The translations under genes were made by a program, and so were the position numbers. This document shows, piece by piece, positions 27,132-35,396 of a stretch of 64,000 bases of DNA. Within the stretch, counting starts at the first letter, position 1. The number at the start of each line of letters is the position of its first letter. The stretch spans positions 2,282,995-2,346,994 of the forward strand of contig OX638327.1 of the NCBI GenBank assembly GCA_951812745.1, read 5' to 3'. Source of the stretch: an uncultured Nitrospirales bacterium. Its GTDB lineage: Bacteria > Nitrospirota > Nitrospiria > Nitrospirales > UBA8639. The notes beneath the pieces were generated by a model. It ran no database searches and had not been told where the DNA came from. It saw only the letters and a list, made by a program, of their open reading frames with translations.

Positions 27132-28004
27132 ATGGCAACCTCGAAACCGATGAAAAAGCGAATCCAGGTATTAAAGGAAGAATACGATGCATTGCGTCCG
27201 GGAAAGGAGTCGCTGTTGTCGATGATCGACGAGGTGGAAATACCTGAAAACGTCTACAATTCCAACGCTATCGAAAACTCGACACTCACTCTTGAGGAAA
27301 CCGAGAAAATTCTGTTGGAGCAGAAGCTGTCACGGAACGTGTCGTTGCGGGAGGTGTTCGAAGCGAAAAATCTGGCACGGGTTATCGACTATAAACGCAA
27401 GAAAGTGAAGGAAAGTGAACTGGGCAAGGACCTGATCGTCCTATTTCACCAGATGCTTATCGGAGGCATAGATGATGCAATCGCTGGTCGCTTTCGTAGA
27501 AAGGGAGAGTATGTGCGGGTAGGTGCGTATATCGCACCTGCGCCTGAGCTCGTGGAGCGCATGATCGAGACCGCCCTGCTTGAATATTCCAGTGATCTCG
27601 GTACGTATTTTTTGGACAAGATTGCCAGGTTTCATCTGGATTTCGAGACCATCCATCCCTTTTGCGACGGCAATGGCCGCATAGGGCGTGTCATCATCAA
27701 TTTTCAATTGCTCCAACTTGGCCTGCCGCGCATTATCATTCGCAACAAGGAAAAGGACGTCTACTATCGAGCGTTCAGCGATTATCGGGCAAAGAAAACG
27801 ACAAAGACGATGGAAGGCATCTTGTCGCTGGCTCTCGTCGAGTCGCTGCACAAGCGGCTGAGCTATCTGAGAGGTGAGGAGATCATCAGGCTGTCGGATT
27901 ATATCAAGCAGAACGGGCTTTCGGCGCCGGCTGTGACCAACGCTGCCCGCCGCCAGACCATTCCTGCCTTCCGCGAAAAGGGAGTGTGGAAGATCGGACT
28001 GTGA
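27132..28004 (+). CDS. fic: Fic-domain protein, class II (self-inhibited AMP-transferase)
   Basis: The 290-residue protein carries the Fic active-site motif HPFCDGNGRIGR near residue 175, complete with the catalytic His and anion-binding GNGR. An N-terminal inhibitory helix motif S44-N-A-I-E48-N49 fits (S/T)xxxE(G/N), so the protein should be held inactive by its own Glu48, as in class II Fic enzymes. A C-terminal winged-helix-like part (LSDYIKQNGLSAPAVTNAARR) could bind DNA. Fic enzymes mostly AMPylate target proteins. The gene stands alone, with the IS1595 element inserted just after its stop codon. Confidence 0.87.
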   Translation: MATSKPMKKRIQVLKEEYDALRPGKESLLSMIDEVEIPENVYNSNAIENSTLTLEETEKILLEQKLSRNVSLREVFEAKNLARVIDYKRKKVKESELGKDLIVLFHQMLIGGIDDAIAGRFRRKGEYVRVGAYIAPAPELVERMIETALLEYSSDLGTYFLDKIARFHLDFETIHPFCDGNGRIGRVIINFQLLQLGLPRIIIRNKEKDVYYRAFSDYRAKKTTKTMEGILSLALVESLHKRLSYLRGEEIIRLSDYIKQNGLSAPAVTNAARRQTIPAFREKGVWKIGL

Positions 28005-28034
28005 GTGACTTGTAAAAGTTTAAAATTTTTAATA

Positions 28035-28869
28035 GGTAATTAGGGCGAAACGTAACCAAAATAGATCTTGAGAAACTGTTTGAAGACATTCTCCTGTCGG
28101 TGATTAAAGCGATACTCCACTTCTTTCAAATACATCGGGAAATGATACTTGGAGACCCCGCGATACTGATACAAGATATGTTTGGCATAACTCCAAAAGC
28201 CTTCAATGCCATTAATGTGATTCTTCGTCCGCCGGCTCACCAAGGTTTTCGCATGATTCACCGTATGATGGTGGCCATAGCGTTTTAGCGATTGATACCC
28301 CCGAAAGGCATCGGTGAAATAGACCGAGCCTTTCCGGGTGTGCGCCTGAATATGGTGCAACAATTCTTCCGCACTAACGGACTCGACGACTTTCGTGTAT
28401 ACGCGCCCTTCCCGCTCCAGGAGCCCGAACACGACACTTTTGCCGGCGGTGGCCCGGCCGCGTTGGCCTTTGCGCCGGCCGCCGAAATAGGCCTCATCCA
28501 GTTCGATCTCGCCTTTCAGTTTCCCCGCTTCCAACTCGGTGACATGATACAACGCTTCCCGTATGCGGTGATAGACGCGAGTGACGACTTTCACGTCCAG
28601 GCCCAGATCCTGGCTCAACCGATAGGCGGGTTGCAATTGATAGAAGCCTTGCAGGATCCGGATCTCGCGGCGCAGCCGCCGGAGGCTCTTGTTTTTGCCA
28701 CAGCGCCCACATTTCACGTAGCCGCGGCGGGTGTGCAGGACCTGAAAGGAGCCGCAGAAAATGCACTTGCGACCGCGCAAAAAGTTGGCCGCACAACTAA
28801 AAACCGTATGTCGTCCTGTAACCATGCTGGTTTTCTACCATACATTGGTTACGAAACGCCCTAATTACC
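28035..28869 (-). mobile_element. IS1595-family insertion sequence, complete, with 8-bp target duplication
   Basis: The 835-bp element is bounded by 25-bp inverted repeats at 28035-28059 and 28845-28869 (GGTAATTAGGGCG...CGTAACCAA, differing only in the central AAA/TTT). It is flanked by the direct repeat TTTTAATA at 28027-28034 and 28870-28877, the 8-bp duplication expected for IS1595. Intact ends, target duplication and open transposase suggest recent insertion into an AT-rich spacer between fic and the vapBC-like pair. Confidence 0.93.
28040..28825 (-). CDS. IS1595-family (ISXO2-like) transposase
   Basis: The 261-residue transposase has an N-terminal zinc ribbon (CIFCG, then KCGRCGK) and an ISXO2-like DDE domain: GEIELDEAYFGGRRKG with the first Asp, YFTDAFRGY with the second, and HINGIEGFWSYAKHIL with the N/E region of this family. 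It ends inside the left inverted repeat. No frameshift or stop is seen, so it is probably functional. Confidence 0.92.
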   Translation of the reverse strand: MVTGRHTVFSCAANFLRGRKCIFCGSFQVLHTRRGYVKCGRCGKNKSLRRLRREIRILQGFYQLQPAYRLSQDLGLDVKVVTRVYHRIREALYHVTELEAGKLKGEIELDEAYFGGRRKGQRGRATAGKSVVFGLLEREGRVYTKVVESVSAEELLHHIQAHTRKGSVYFTDAFRGYQSLKRYGHHHTVNHAKTLVSRRTKNHINGIEGFWSYAKHILYQYRGVSKYHFPMYLKEVEYRFNHRQENVFKQFLKIYFGYVSP

Positions 28870-28971
28870 TTTTAATAAATGTTAAATAATTTATAATATT
28901 TATAGAAATAATTATTTATCAAATGTTTTAAAGTTTTAAAAAAATGTTGCAATATTAAAAAAAGGGAAAAC

Positions 28972-29271
28972 ATGGTCAAAAAAGTCGGCACGATCCAGTT
29001 GAGGAAAGACCTGACGGCGCTTCTGGCCGAGGTGGTCGAGAACGGCCGGCGCTTTATCATCGAGAAGCGGGGCAAGCCCCTGGCGGCGCTGGTCAGCGTC
29101 GAGGCTCTGGAACTGATCGAGCAGCAGCAGACGACTTCGGCTAACCCTCAGGGCGCTCTGGCCCTGGCCGGTGCCTGGGGCGAATTGAAGGAGCGGGAGT
29201 TGGAATCGCTGTTGGCCGACGTCCGGGCCGAGCGGGGTGGCGACGCTTGTCGCACGGAGGGTAAAGCCTGA
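28972..29271 (+). CDS. Phd/YefM (VapB)-type antitoxin
   Basis: The 99-residue protein opens with VGTIQLRKDLTALLAEVVENG and RFIIEKRGKPLAALVS, the Phd/YefM DNA-binding fold. The rest is helical and would wrap the toxin. Its stop overlaps the first base of the PIN gene (the A of TGATG is shared), the usual coupled arrangement of antitoxin and toxin. The IS1595 element ends about 100 bp upstream, so that the native promoter may lie in the 28870-28971 AT-rich stretch. Confidence 0.85.
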   Translation: MVKKVGTIQLRKDLTALLAEVVENGRRFIIEKRGKPLAALVSVEALELIEQQQTTSANPQGALALAGAWGELKERELESLLADVRAERGGDACRTEGKA

Positions 29272-29675
29272 TGTATCTGTTGGATACGGATATCCTGGCT
29301 AACCTGATGGGCCGTTGTCCCTCGACCGCGTTGATTGCGAAACTGGCCTCGGTGCCGCCTGAGCAGCAATGCACTTCCAGTATCACCCTTGAGGAGTTGC
29401 TCGTCGGCGCGAACCGGTTTGGCCGGAGGTCGGCTGCCTTGCTGAGCCAGATCGACTCGCGGCTCATCCCAAACCTGCAGGTCCTGCCTTTCGATGCCGC
29501 GGCGGCGAGGCGTTGCGGAGAATTGCACGCTTTGTTGGCGCGGAAGGGATCGGCGGTGAGTGAGACGGCCTTGCGTGTTGCTGCGCTCGCGCTGGTTCGG
29601 GATCTCACGCTGGTTTCCGCGCATCCCCAGTACTTCAAGCGGGTTCCCGGCCTCTCCGTTGAGAATTGGCTGTAA
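29271..29675 (+). CDS. PIN-domain VapC-like toxin with altered active site
   Basis: This 134-residue PIN domain protein starts MYLLDTDILANLM with the first catalytic Asp and has SSITLEELLVGANR with the conserved Glu. The C-terminal signature should read like ND-x-x-IAA...LVTNN. Here it is VSETALRVAALAL...LVSAHPQYFKRVPGL, so the usual third Asp position is Ala (a Glu lies three residues earlier) and the NN/ND is AH. VapC toxins cleave tRNA or rRNA with four acidic residues, so activity may be reduced or lost. It is convergent with the glutaredoxin gene. Confidence 0.85.
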   Translation: MYLLDTDILANLMGRCPSTALIAKLASVPPEQQCTSSITLEELLVGANRFGRRSAALLSQIDSRLIPNLQVLPFDAAAARRCGELHALLARKGSAVSETALRVAALALVRDLTLVSAHPQYFKRVPGLSVENWL

Positions 29676-29782
29676 GCTGTCGGGGCAACGCGTTCGACGC
29701 TTATCGCCCTTACGTTGACCCTCTCCCGTCAAGGCAGAGGAGACGTTTTCACCCTTGGCTCGGTTCTATCATGTCAGTCGGA

Positions 29783-30112
29783 TCAGCCTTCCGGCTGAAA
29801 GGCCTTTTCCAGGAGAGGCTTCAGTTCCCCTTTTGACTGCATGGGCCCGAGCACGTCGGTGTCGCCGTAGAATTGCCCGTTGATGAACACCTTGGGCAGG
29901 GTGGGCCACTTGGTCATTTGCGTGAGGACTTCGCGTTTTTCCGGGTCTTCCAACACGTTGATGATTTCGTAGGGATAGCCGAATTGATCGAAAAACTCCA
30001 TGGTTTCGACGGTAAAGCCGCATTGGGGCGCGGTTTTGGTCCCTTTCCCATAAATGAGGATTTTGTGTTGTTTCAATTCCTGTTGAATTTTTTCTTCGAT
30101 GGGATGTGCCAT
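29783..30112 (-). CDS. grxD: Monothiol glutaredoxin (Grx4 type)
   Basis: The 109-residue protein has KGTKTAPQCGFT, the active-site loop of CGFS-type monothiol glutaredoxins with Thr in place of the final Ser, followed by WPTLPKVFINGQFYGD, the glutathione-binding TVP-like region, and GGxD-like DTDVLGPM. Such proteins carry and deliver [2Fe-2S] clusters. It follows the bolA-like gene by 14 bp on the same strand; Grx4 and BolA proteins form cluster-bridged complexes, and the pairing here supports that role. Confidence 0.92.
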   Translation of the reverse strand: MAHPIEEKIQQELKQHKILIYGKGTKTAPQCGFTVETMEFFDQFGYPYEIINVLEDPEKREVLTQMTKWPTLPKVFINGQFYGDTDVLGPMQSKGELKPLLEKAFQPEG

Positions 30113-30126
30113 GCTGTGTTTCCCTC

Positions 30127-30366
30127 CTATGAGCCATCCGTTGTTTCAGTCGTCAGTTCCAGTGCATGGATTCGTCCGTCTTTCAGCGGCTCGTCCAAGG
30201 CTTGATAAATGAGCCGGTGGCGGTCCAAGACATTTTTCCCTTTGAACAGATCCGAAACCACGCGGACGTTCAAGTGATCCATGGTTCCCGTCCGGTCCGT
30301 GACGGTGACCTGGGCATCGGCTAATGATTGCCGGACGTATTCCGTGATGGTTTGCGGAGTAATCAT
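30127..30366 (-). CDS. bolA: BolA/IbaG-family protein
   Basis: The 79-residue protein has the BolA core HLNVRVVSDLFKGKNVLDRHRLIYQAL with the conserved FxGxxxxxRHRxVy pattern and a C-terminal HALELTTE. The IbaG/YrbA subgroup fits the length. It is first in a two-gene unit with the monothiol glutaredoxin, its usual partner in iron sensing and Fe-S cluster trafficking. Confidence 0.92.
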   Translation of the reverse strand: MITPQTITEYVRQSLADAQVTVTDRTGTMDHLNVRVVSDLFKGKNVLDRHRLIYQALDEPLKDGRIHALELTTETTDGS

Positions 30367-30693
30367 GATGCGCCCTACCTCCTGTCGAAGCCCGAATCAG
30401 CTTGGGCACATAATACTGAAAGCCCGCGCCTTTGTGCAACGACACTCGTCCGCCCCTCGTCGCGCAGGGGCGAAAACCTGCATTTTTCCCTGCCTTTCTT
30501 TTTCTGTCATCCTTGCGGACGCGAGGATCCAGAGTCGTTATTTTTTGCATTCGTAGCCACGCCATCTCCCGGCGCCTGCGGGCGTGGCTGCGCCCCGGTC
30601 CCGAATCCTAGTTGGGGGCGAGGACTGTCTGAGCGAAGCGAACGGGCAGTTGTAGGGGCTGCGGTGTCGGGTTACGCCTTCGGCTAACCCGAC
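30367..30693. other. Gene-free spacer with a dispersed palindromic repeat
   Basis: No gene is supported here. A palindrome with 9-base arms GTCGGGTTA (30666-30674) and TAACCCGAC (30685-30693) ends at the esterase stop codon and resembles 57392-57417. It could act as a terminator-like hairpin or REP element. A GTCATCCTTGCGGACGCGAGG-like segment near 30507 belongs to the same class of dispersed intergenic sequence as those flanking the IS110 element. Confidence 0.6.
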
Positions 30694-31416
30694 CTACGTT
30701 TTCTGTGAACCGCACGCGTGATTCAGAAACAGGCCGAGTTGGTCCAGGACTTGCGGAGGAATTTCGTGCCCCCCTCGGAATTCATGCCAGGTCACAGGGA
30801 GCCCGTGTTGGATCAGGGAGTCCTTGAGTTGGATAGCTGTTTCGTGAGGGAGTATGGGGTCGTCCGTTCCATGACTCTGAAACACGGGGAGCCCTTTGCG
30901 GGTTGGCCATCGTGCTTCCCATTCGGGTTTCGCAATAATGCTGCCCGACATGATGATGAGCCCGGCGAACGGACGAGTACTTCGAAGGACCGTATCGCAG
31001 GCCAACATGGCGCCTTGAGAGAACCCGCCGAGGACGACCTGATCCGGGGGAAGGCCTTCATGCCGGTCGAGGTCGTCCAACATGGCGAGCACGCGCTCGC
31101 GGGCGCCCGCCAGCCCGTCGGGCACCTCGTCGATATCACGTCCACGCCCCTCAGCCATCTGACGCGTGATCCGGTCCACGTCGAGCATCCACCAGGCCCG
31201 TCCCTCGGGCAGGCCGTCGTCCAGCTTCAGGGGCGCGACGGGGAACACGAACCGCACCTCGTCCGGGACCCGGACCATCCTCCACAAGGCGACCAGGTCG
31301 TCACCGGGCGCTCCGAACCCGTGCAGGAGAATGATCACGGGTCCGTTCCCGCCGCCCTCGCGGTCCGGGCCTCCCGCCATGTGGACGTCGAGCCCCCCGT
31401 ACGTGTGCAGGCGCAT
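30694..31416 (-). CDS. Alpha/beta-hydrolase carboxylesterase / phospholipase family
   Basis: The protein belongs to the COG0400/acyl-protein-thioesterase-like hydrolases: oxyanion HGFGAPGDD, nucleophile elbow GGFSQGAM, Asp in HGTDDPILPH and His in RGGHEIPP complete the triad. I choose the ATG at 31416 (MRLHTYGG), which has GGGGAG upstream and avoids the overlap with the preceding gene; this gives about 240 residues. No signal peptide is seen. It likely acts on short-chain or lysophospholipid esters in the cytoplasm. Confidence 0.85.
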   Translation of the reverse strand: MRLHTYGGLDVHMAGGPDREGGGNGPVIILLHGFGAPGDDLVALWRMVRVPDEVRFVFPVAPLKLDDGLPEGRAWWMLDVDRITRQMAEGRGRDIDEVPDGLAGARERVLAMLDDLDRHEGLPPDQVVLGGFSQGAMLACDTVLRSTRPFAGLIIMSGSIIAKPEWEARWPTRKGLPVFQSHGTDDPILPHETAIQLKDSLIQHGLPVTWHEFRGGHEIPPQVLDQLGLFLNHACGSQKT

Positions 31417-31444
31417 CGCAATCGACTCCCCGGCACTGCGAGCG

Positions 31445-31624
31445 TTAATGGCCCATCTTGGGCGCGCCGGCATTGGCGCCTTCGGTCACGAGCGGGATGC
31501 GCAGCACTTGTTGGCAGTGCGTGCAGGTGACCCGCAGGGTATCCTTGTTTGAACGGTCGATATCCTGTTCTTTGATCCAGAACAGTTTTTCACATTTCGG
31601 ACATTTTCTGACGAGCATGGGCAT
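31445..31624 (-). CDS. Small zinc-ribbon protein
   Basis: The 59-residue protein starting MPMLVRKCPKCEKLFW has two knuckles, CPKC and CTHC, about 30 residues apart, typical of a zinc ribbon, followed by a hydrophobic stretch and a GAPKMGH tail. An upstream extension to 31696 is open but unconserved in character. It is 28 bp ahead of the esterase on the same strand and may be co-transcribed. Function unknown. Confidence 0.65.
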   Translation of the reverse strand: MPMLVRKCPKCEKLFWIKEQDIDRSNKDTLRVTCTHCQQVLRIPLVTEGANAGAPKMGH

Positions 31625-31740
31625 GATGGCTTTCCCGGCTGGTAGGGTTGTTGAACAAACTCGAAAACTGACGGACGTTGTGCCTCCTGTTGGCAATTGC
31701 GGGCGATTTAGTGTAATACAAACGGGCTGCCGTTCTCTAC

Positions 31741-32163
31741 ATGATCATCTATGCCGACCATAAGGATTTTGACCCCGCCGCGTTGTTGCCTCTGTTCGAG
31801 CACGCGCCCTGGGCTCGCGGCCGGACCGTGGCCGAGACGACCCACATGGTCCGGCAAACCGATCTGTTCATCACGGCCTGGGACGACCACCGGGTCGTCG
31901 GGTGTGGACGGGTTCTGACCGATTACGTGTATCGCGCCTCCATCTGGGACGTCATTGTCGATCCGGCGTATCAGGGACAGGACGTGGGGACGGAAATCAT
32001 TCACCGGATCCTGAACCATCCGGCCCTTCAACGCGTCGAGCTGTTCTGGCTTTGTACCCGCGACAAACACACATTCTACGAAACGCTCGGCTTCAGTGCC
32101 AAGGAACAGACCGGCATGGTGTGGGATCGACGGAAACGCTCCTCCCCCCCTCCGCCGCGATGA
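31741..32163 (+). CDS. GNAT-family N-acetyltransferase
   Basis: The 140-residue protein shows the GNAT core: ITAWDDHRVVGCGRVLTD (beta strands 2-3), ASIWDVIVDPAYQGQDVGTEIIHRIL (beta4 and the acetyl-CoA pyrophosphate loop Q-x-x-G-x-G, here QGQDVG), and FYETLGF (motif B). It is divergent from the zinc-ribbon gene. The substrate cannot be predicted. Confidence 0.82.
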   Translation: MIIYADHKDFDPAALLPLFEHAPWARGRTVAETTHMVRQTDLFITAWDDHRVVGCGRVLTDYVYRASIWDVIVDPAYQGQDVGTEIIHRILNHPALQRVELFWLCTRDKHTFYETLGFSAKEQTGMVWDRRKRSSPPPPR

Positions 32164-32205
32164 ATACAGGTATGGCCCGGTCGAAGGCCGCTCCTACACC
32201 ACGTT

Positions 32206-35200
32206 TTATTCTACTTTCAAATTCTTGCGCACCCAGTGACGCGAAAACCAAGGGTACAGCGATGGAATCACCAGCAGGGTCAGCAGAGTACTGGACACCA
32301 ATCCACCGACGACCACCGTAGCCATGGGGCGCTGAATTTCTGAACCGACACCGGTTGCGAGTAACAAGGGGATCAACCCCAACGCGGTGGTTAAGGCGGT
32401 CATGAGTACGGGTCTCAGGCGAGAGAGGGCCCCTTCTTCAATGGCTTGCCTGAGCATCCTGTTCTCAGTGAAACGCCGGTTGATGGACGTCACCATCACG
32501 ACCCCGTTCAGCACCGCCACACCAAACAGCGCGATGAAACCTATTGAACTGGGCACCGATAAATATTGCCCGGACAGCCAAAGCGTGATAATGCCGCCGA
32601 TTAAAGCCAGGGGGATGTTGATCATGATCAGAGCGGCCTGGCCTAACGAACCGAAGGCGAAGTACAGCAACAGGAAGATCAGCGCGAGGGACGTGGGCAC
32701 CACGATCATGAGTCGCGCCTGAGCCCGTTGCTGGCTTTTGTATTGACCGTCGAAGACCACGCTGTAGCCGTCGGGCAGGTCGATGTCACGGCTGATCCGT
32801 TCCTTCAGTTCGTTCACCAGGCCGCCCATGTCGCGGCCATCCACGTTGGATAGGACCACGACGCGGCGTTGCACGTTGTCGCGGCGAATTTGCGGAGGCC
32901 CGGTTTCGATTTCGATGCTTGCCACTTCGCCCAAACGCACCCACGCGCCGTTCGGCGATTCGATCAGCAGATCACGAATGGCGTCGGCGCTCCGGCGGAC
33001 GGATTTTTCCAGTCGCACGTAGATGTCGTAACGCTCGTTGCCCTTGATGACCTGCCCGGCGGACACGCCGCCGATCCCGTCCGACACCAGCGAGACGATT
33101 TCCTCCACGGCCATCCCGTAGCGCGCCAGCGCCTCGCGGTCGGGGCGCACCACGAGCTGGGCTTCGCCGGCGATTTTCTCCAGGGAGACGCCGCGTGTGC
33201 CTTGGACCTGCTTGACCAACGTCTCGATTTCCTTGCCTTTTCTCGCCAGCACGTCCAGGTCGGGGCCGAATAATTTGACGGCGAGTTGGGCGTCCACGCC
33301 GGACAGCAATTCATCCACCCGGGTGGCGATGGGTTGGGAAAAGGAGAACAACAACCCCGGGTGCACGGACAGTTTCTCTTCCATCAGGGCTTGCAGTTCA
33401 TGGCGGTTGCCGGCGGACGTCCATTCCGCCGGCGGGTTCAACCCGACGTAGGTTTCGATATTGGACACCGGTTCGGGGTCTCCGCCAAGATCGGGGCGGC
33501 CGATGTGACTCAGGACGGTGGTGACTTCCGGAAACTCCATCAGGATTGCTTCCAGCTTGGGTGCGAGCGCCACGGACGTCTGCAGGCTCGATGACGGTGC
33601 CAGGGTCGTGCGGATGTTTAACGTCCCTTCTTCCAGTTCCGGCACGAACTCGGTGCCCAGTTGCGTCATGATCGCCATGGACAGGACGAACAAGGTCGCC
33701 GCGGAACCGACGACAAGCGTGCGTTGCTTCAGTGCCCTGTGCAGCACGTAACGATACACCCGTGCGATGGGCGGCAGGACCGGGCTTTCCCTGTGTCGCG
33801 GCGCTTGTTGGAAGACAAAGCTTGCCAAAGCGGGGATCATCACCAGCGCGACCAGCAACGAGGCCAGCATCGCCACGATGATGGAAATGGCCATCGGCAT
33901 GAATAATTTGCTCTCGACCCCTTCCAGGGAAAACAGGGGGGAAAAGACCACGGCAATAATCATGACGGCAAAAAATACCGGGCTGGTTACTTCGTGGGTG
34001 GCCGCTTGAATGAGCAAGTTCATGCGTCGCTTCCTGCTTTGCACAACGCCCAGATAAGCCTCGGCAGGGACAGCATCGGGCTTGGTCAGACGAGAAAAGA
34101 TGTTTTCCATGACCACCACCGTGCCGTCCACCATCATCCCGATGGCGATCGCCAGGCCGCCCAACGACATCAGGTTGGCCGAAATACCCCAATAGGCCAT
34201 GACGGTGAGAGCCAGTCCGATCGACAGCGGTATGGACAGCAACACCAGCAACGTGGCGCGCAGGTTCATCAGGAAGATCGCCAGCACGATGATGATCAGG
34301 ACGAATGCCAGCAACAGCGCGTTGGTCACCATGGCGACGGCCTTGTTGACCAGGTCGGCCTGGTCATAGTAGGGATACAATGTCACACCGTCGGGCAGGG
34401 CCTGCGCGATCAGCGGCATCCGGTCGTAGATGCCTTCGATGGTGGCATTGGTATTGGCTCCTATGCGTTTGAACACGATACCCGCCATGACCTCGCCGCG
34501 CGATTGCGGCCGGCCTTGGGCGTCGCGGTCGGTCATGGTGACGGCGCCCTGGCGGATTTCACCACCCAATTCCAGTCGTGCGAGGTCTTTCACCTTGACC
34601 ACGACGCCGTCGACTTCCTTGACCGGAGTGTTGCCGATGTCCGTGAGCCCGTCGGTGCCGCTGCGTATCCAGCCGACCGCGCGCAGGACCAATTGCTCGT
34701 CGCCGCGGTTGACGTACCACCCGCCCGCGTTGCGGTTGTTGGCTTCGATTGCTTCAATGACCTGGCTGATGGACAGGTGGTAACTGAGCATGCGGGCCGG
34801 GTCCAATTGCACCTGATACTGCAACACGTCGCCGCCGAACGAGAGGACGTCGGTCACGCCGTCGATCGGCAGCAACAGCAACTTGACCACCCAATCGTTC
34901 AGGCTGCGTAATTGCATGGCGTCGACGTTGCTGTCTTCGTCGGCCAACAGCACGTACTGGAACACCATGCCCAACCCCGAGGTGTTGATCCCCATCTCGG
35001 GCGTGCCGACGCCGTCGGGAATGTTCTCACGCGCGGCTTGCAGTCGCTCGAACACCAGTTGCCGGGCGAAGTAGATATCGGTGCCGTCCTTGAAGACGAC
35101 CGTCACCACGGACAAGCCCGTTTTGGAAATCGAGCGGACTTCCGCAACGTCGGGCAGTGAGTACATCACGGCCTCGATGGGATAGGTGATCAGTTGTTCG

Positions 35201-35382
35201 ACTTCCTCGGCCGCCAGACCCGGTGCTTCGGTCTGCACGTCCACGTCAATGTTCGTGACTTCCGGAAAGGCATCGACGTTCAGTTTCTGTAACGAGAAGA
35301 CCGAACCGATCAGGGCGGCGATCAAACCCAGCACCACGAGCAGGCGGTTACGGACCGCCCAATCCACCATTGCATTCAACAT
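32206..35382 (-). CDS. Heavy-metal RND efflux pump (CusA/CzcA family)
   Basis: This 1058-residue inner-membrane RND pump of the heavy-metal efflux group has a twelve-helix layout with two large periplasmic loops. The signature helix-4 stretch reads AIAIGMMVDGTVVVMEN, unlike the DFGxxxDGA form of zinc/cobalt CzcA pumps, so the metal cannot be called zinc from this motif; Ni, Cu or Ag remain possible. It is the last gene of a unit (outer-membrane factor, adaptor, pump) with 13 bp between adaptor and pump, and exports metal across both membranes by proton exchange. Confidence 0.93.
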   Translation of the reverse strand: MLNAMVDWAVRNRLLVVLGLIAALIGSVFSLQKLNVDAFPEVTNIDVDVQTEAPGLAAEEVEQLITYPIEAVMYSLPDVAEVRSISKTGLSVVTVVFKDGTDIYFARQLVFERLQAARENIPDGVGTPEMGINTSGLGMVFQYVLLADEDSNVDAMQLRSLNDWVVKLLLLPIDGVTDVLSFGGDVLQYQVQLDPARMLSYHLSISQVIEAIEANNRNAGGWYVNRGDEQLVLRAVGWIRSGTDGLTDIGNTPVKEVDGVVVKVKDLARLELGGEIRQGAVTMTDRDAQGRPQSRGEVMAGIVFKRIGANTNATIEGIYDRMPLIAQALPDGVTLYPYYDQADLVNKAVAMVTNALLLAFVLIIIVLAIFLMNLRATLLVLLSIPLSIGLALTVMAYWGISANLMSLGGLAIAIGMMVDGTVVVMENIFSRLTKPDAVPAEAYLGVVQSRKRRMNLLIQAATHEVTSPVFFAVMIIAVVFSPLFSLEGVESKLFMPMAISIIVAMLASLLVALVMIPALASFVFQQAPRHRESPVLPPIARVYRYVLHRALKQRTLVVGSAATLFVLSMAIMTQLGTEFVPELEEGTLNIRTTLAPSSSLQTSVALAPKLEAILMEFPEVTTVLSHIGRPDLGGDPEPVSNIETYVGLNPPAEWTSAGNRHELQALMEEKLSVHPGLLFSFSQPIATRVDELLSGVDAQLAVKLFGPDLDVLARKGKEIETLVKQVQGTRGVSLEKIAGEAQLVVRPDREALARYGMAVEEIVSLVSDGIGGVSAGQVIKGNERYDIYVRLEKSVRRSADAIRDLLIESPNGAWVRLGEVASIEIETGPPQIRRDNVQRRVVVLSNVDGRDMGGLVNELKERISRDIDLPDGYSVVFDGQYKSQQRAQARLMIVVPTSLALIFLLLYFAFGSLGQAALIMINIPLALIGGIITLWLSGQYLSVPSSIGFIALFGVAVLNGVVMVTSINRRFTENRMLRQAIEEGALSRLRPVLMTALTTALGLIPLLLATGVGSEIQRPMATVVVGGLVSSTLLTLLVIPSLYPWFSRHWVRKNLKVE

Positions 35383-35396
35383 GGCTCTTCGATGGT

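Noticed and set aside
19371..29675. Prophage
   Set aside because: No integrase, capsid, terminase, portal or lysis genes are present, and no attachment-site repeat was seen; it is better described as a defence and mobile-gene island.
32869..34911. Several His/Gln/Arg-rich plus-strand frames opposite the metal RND pump
   Set aside because: They are antisense shadows of a well-defined RND gene; none has a domain or ribosome-binding site of note.
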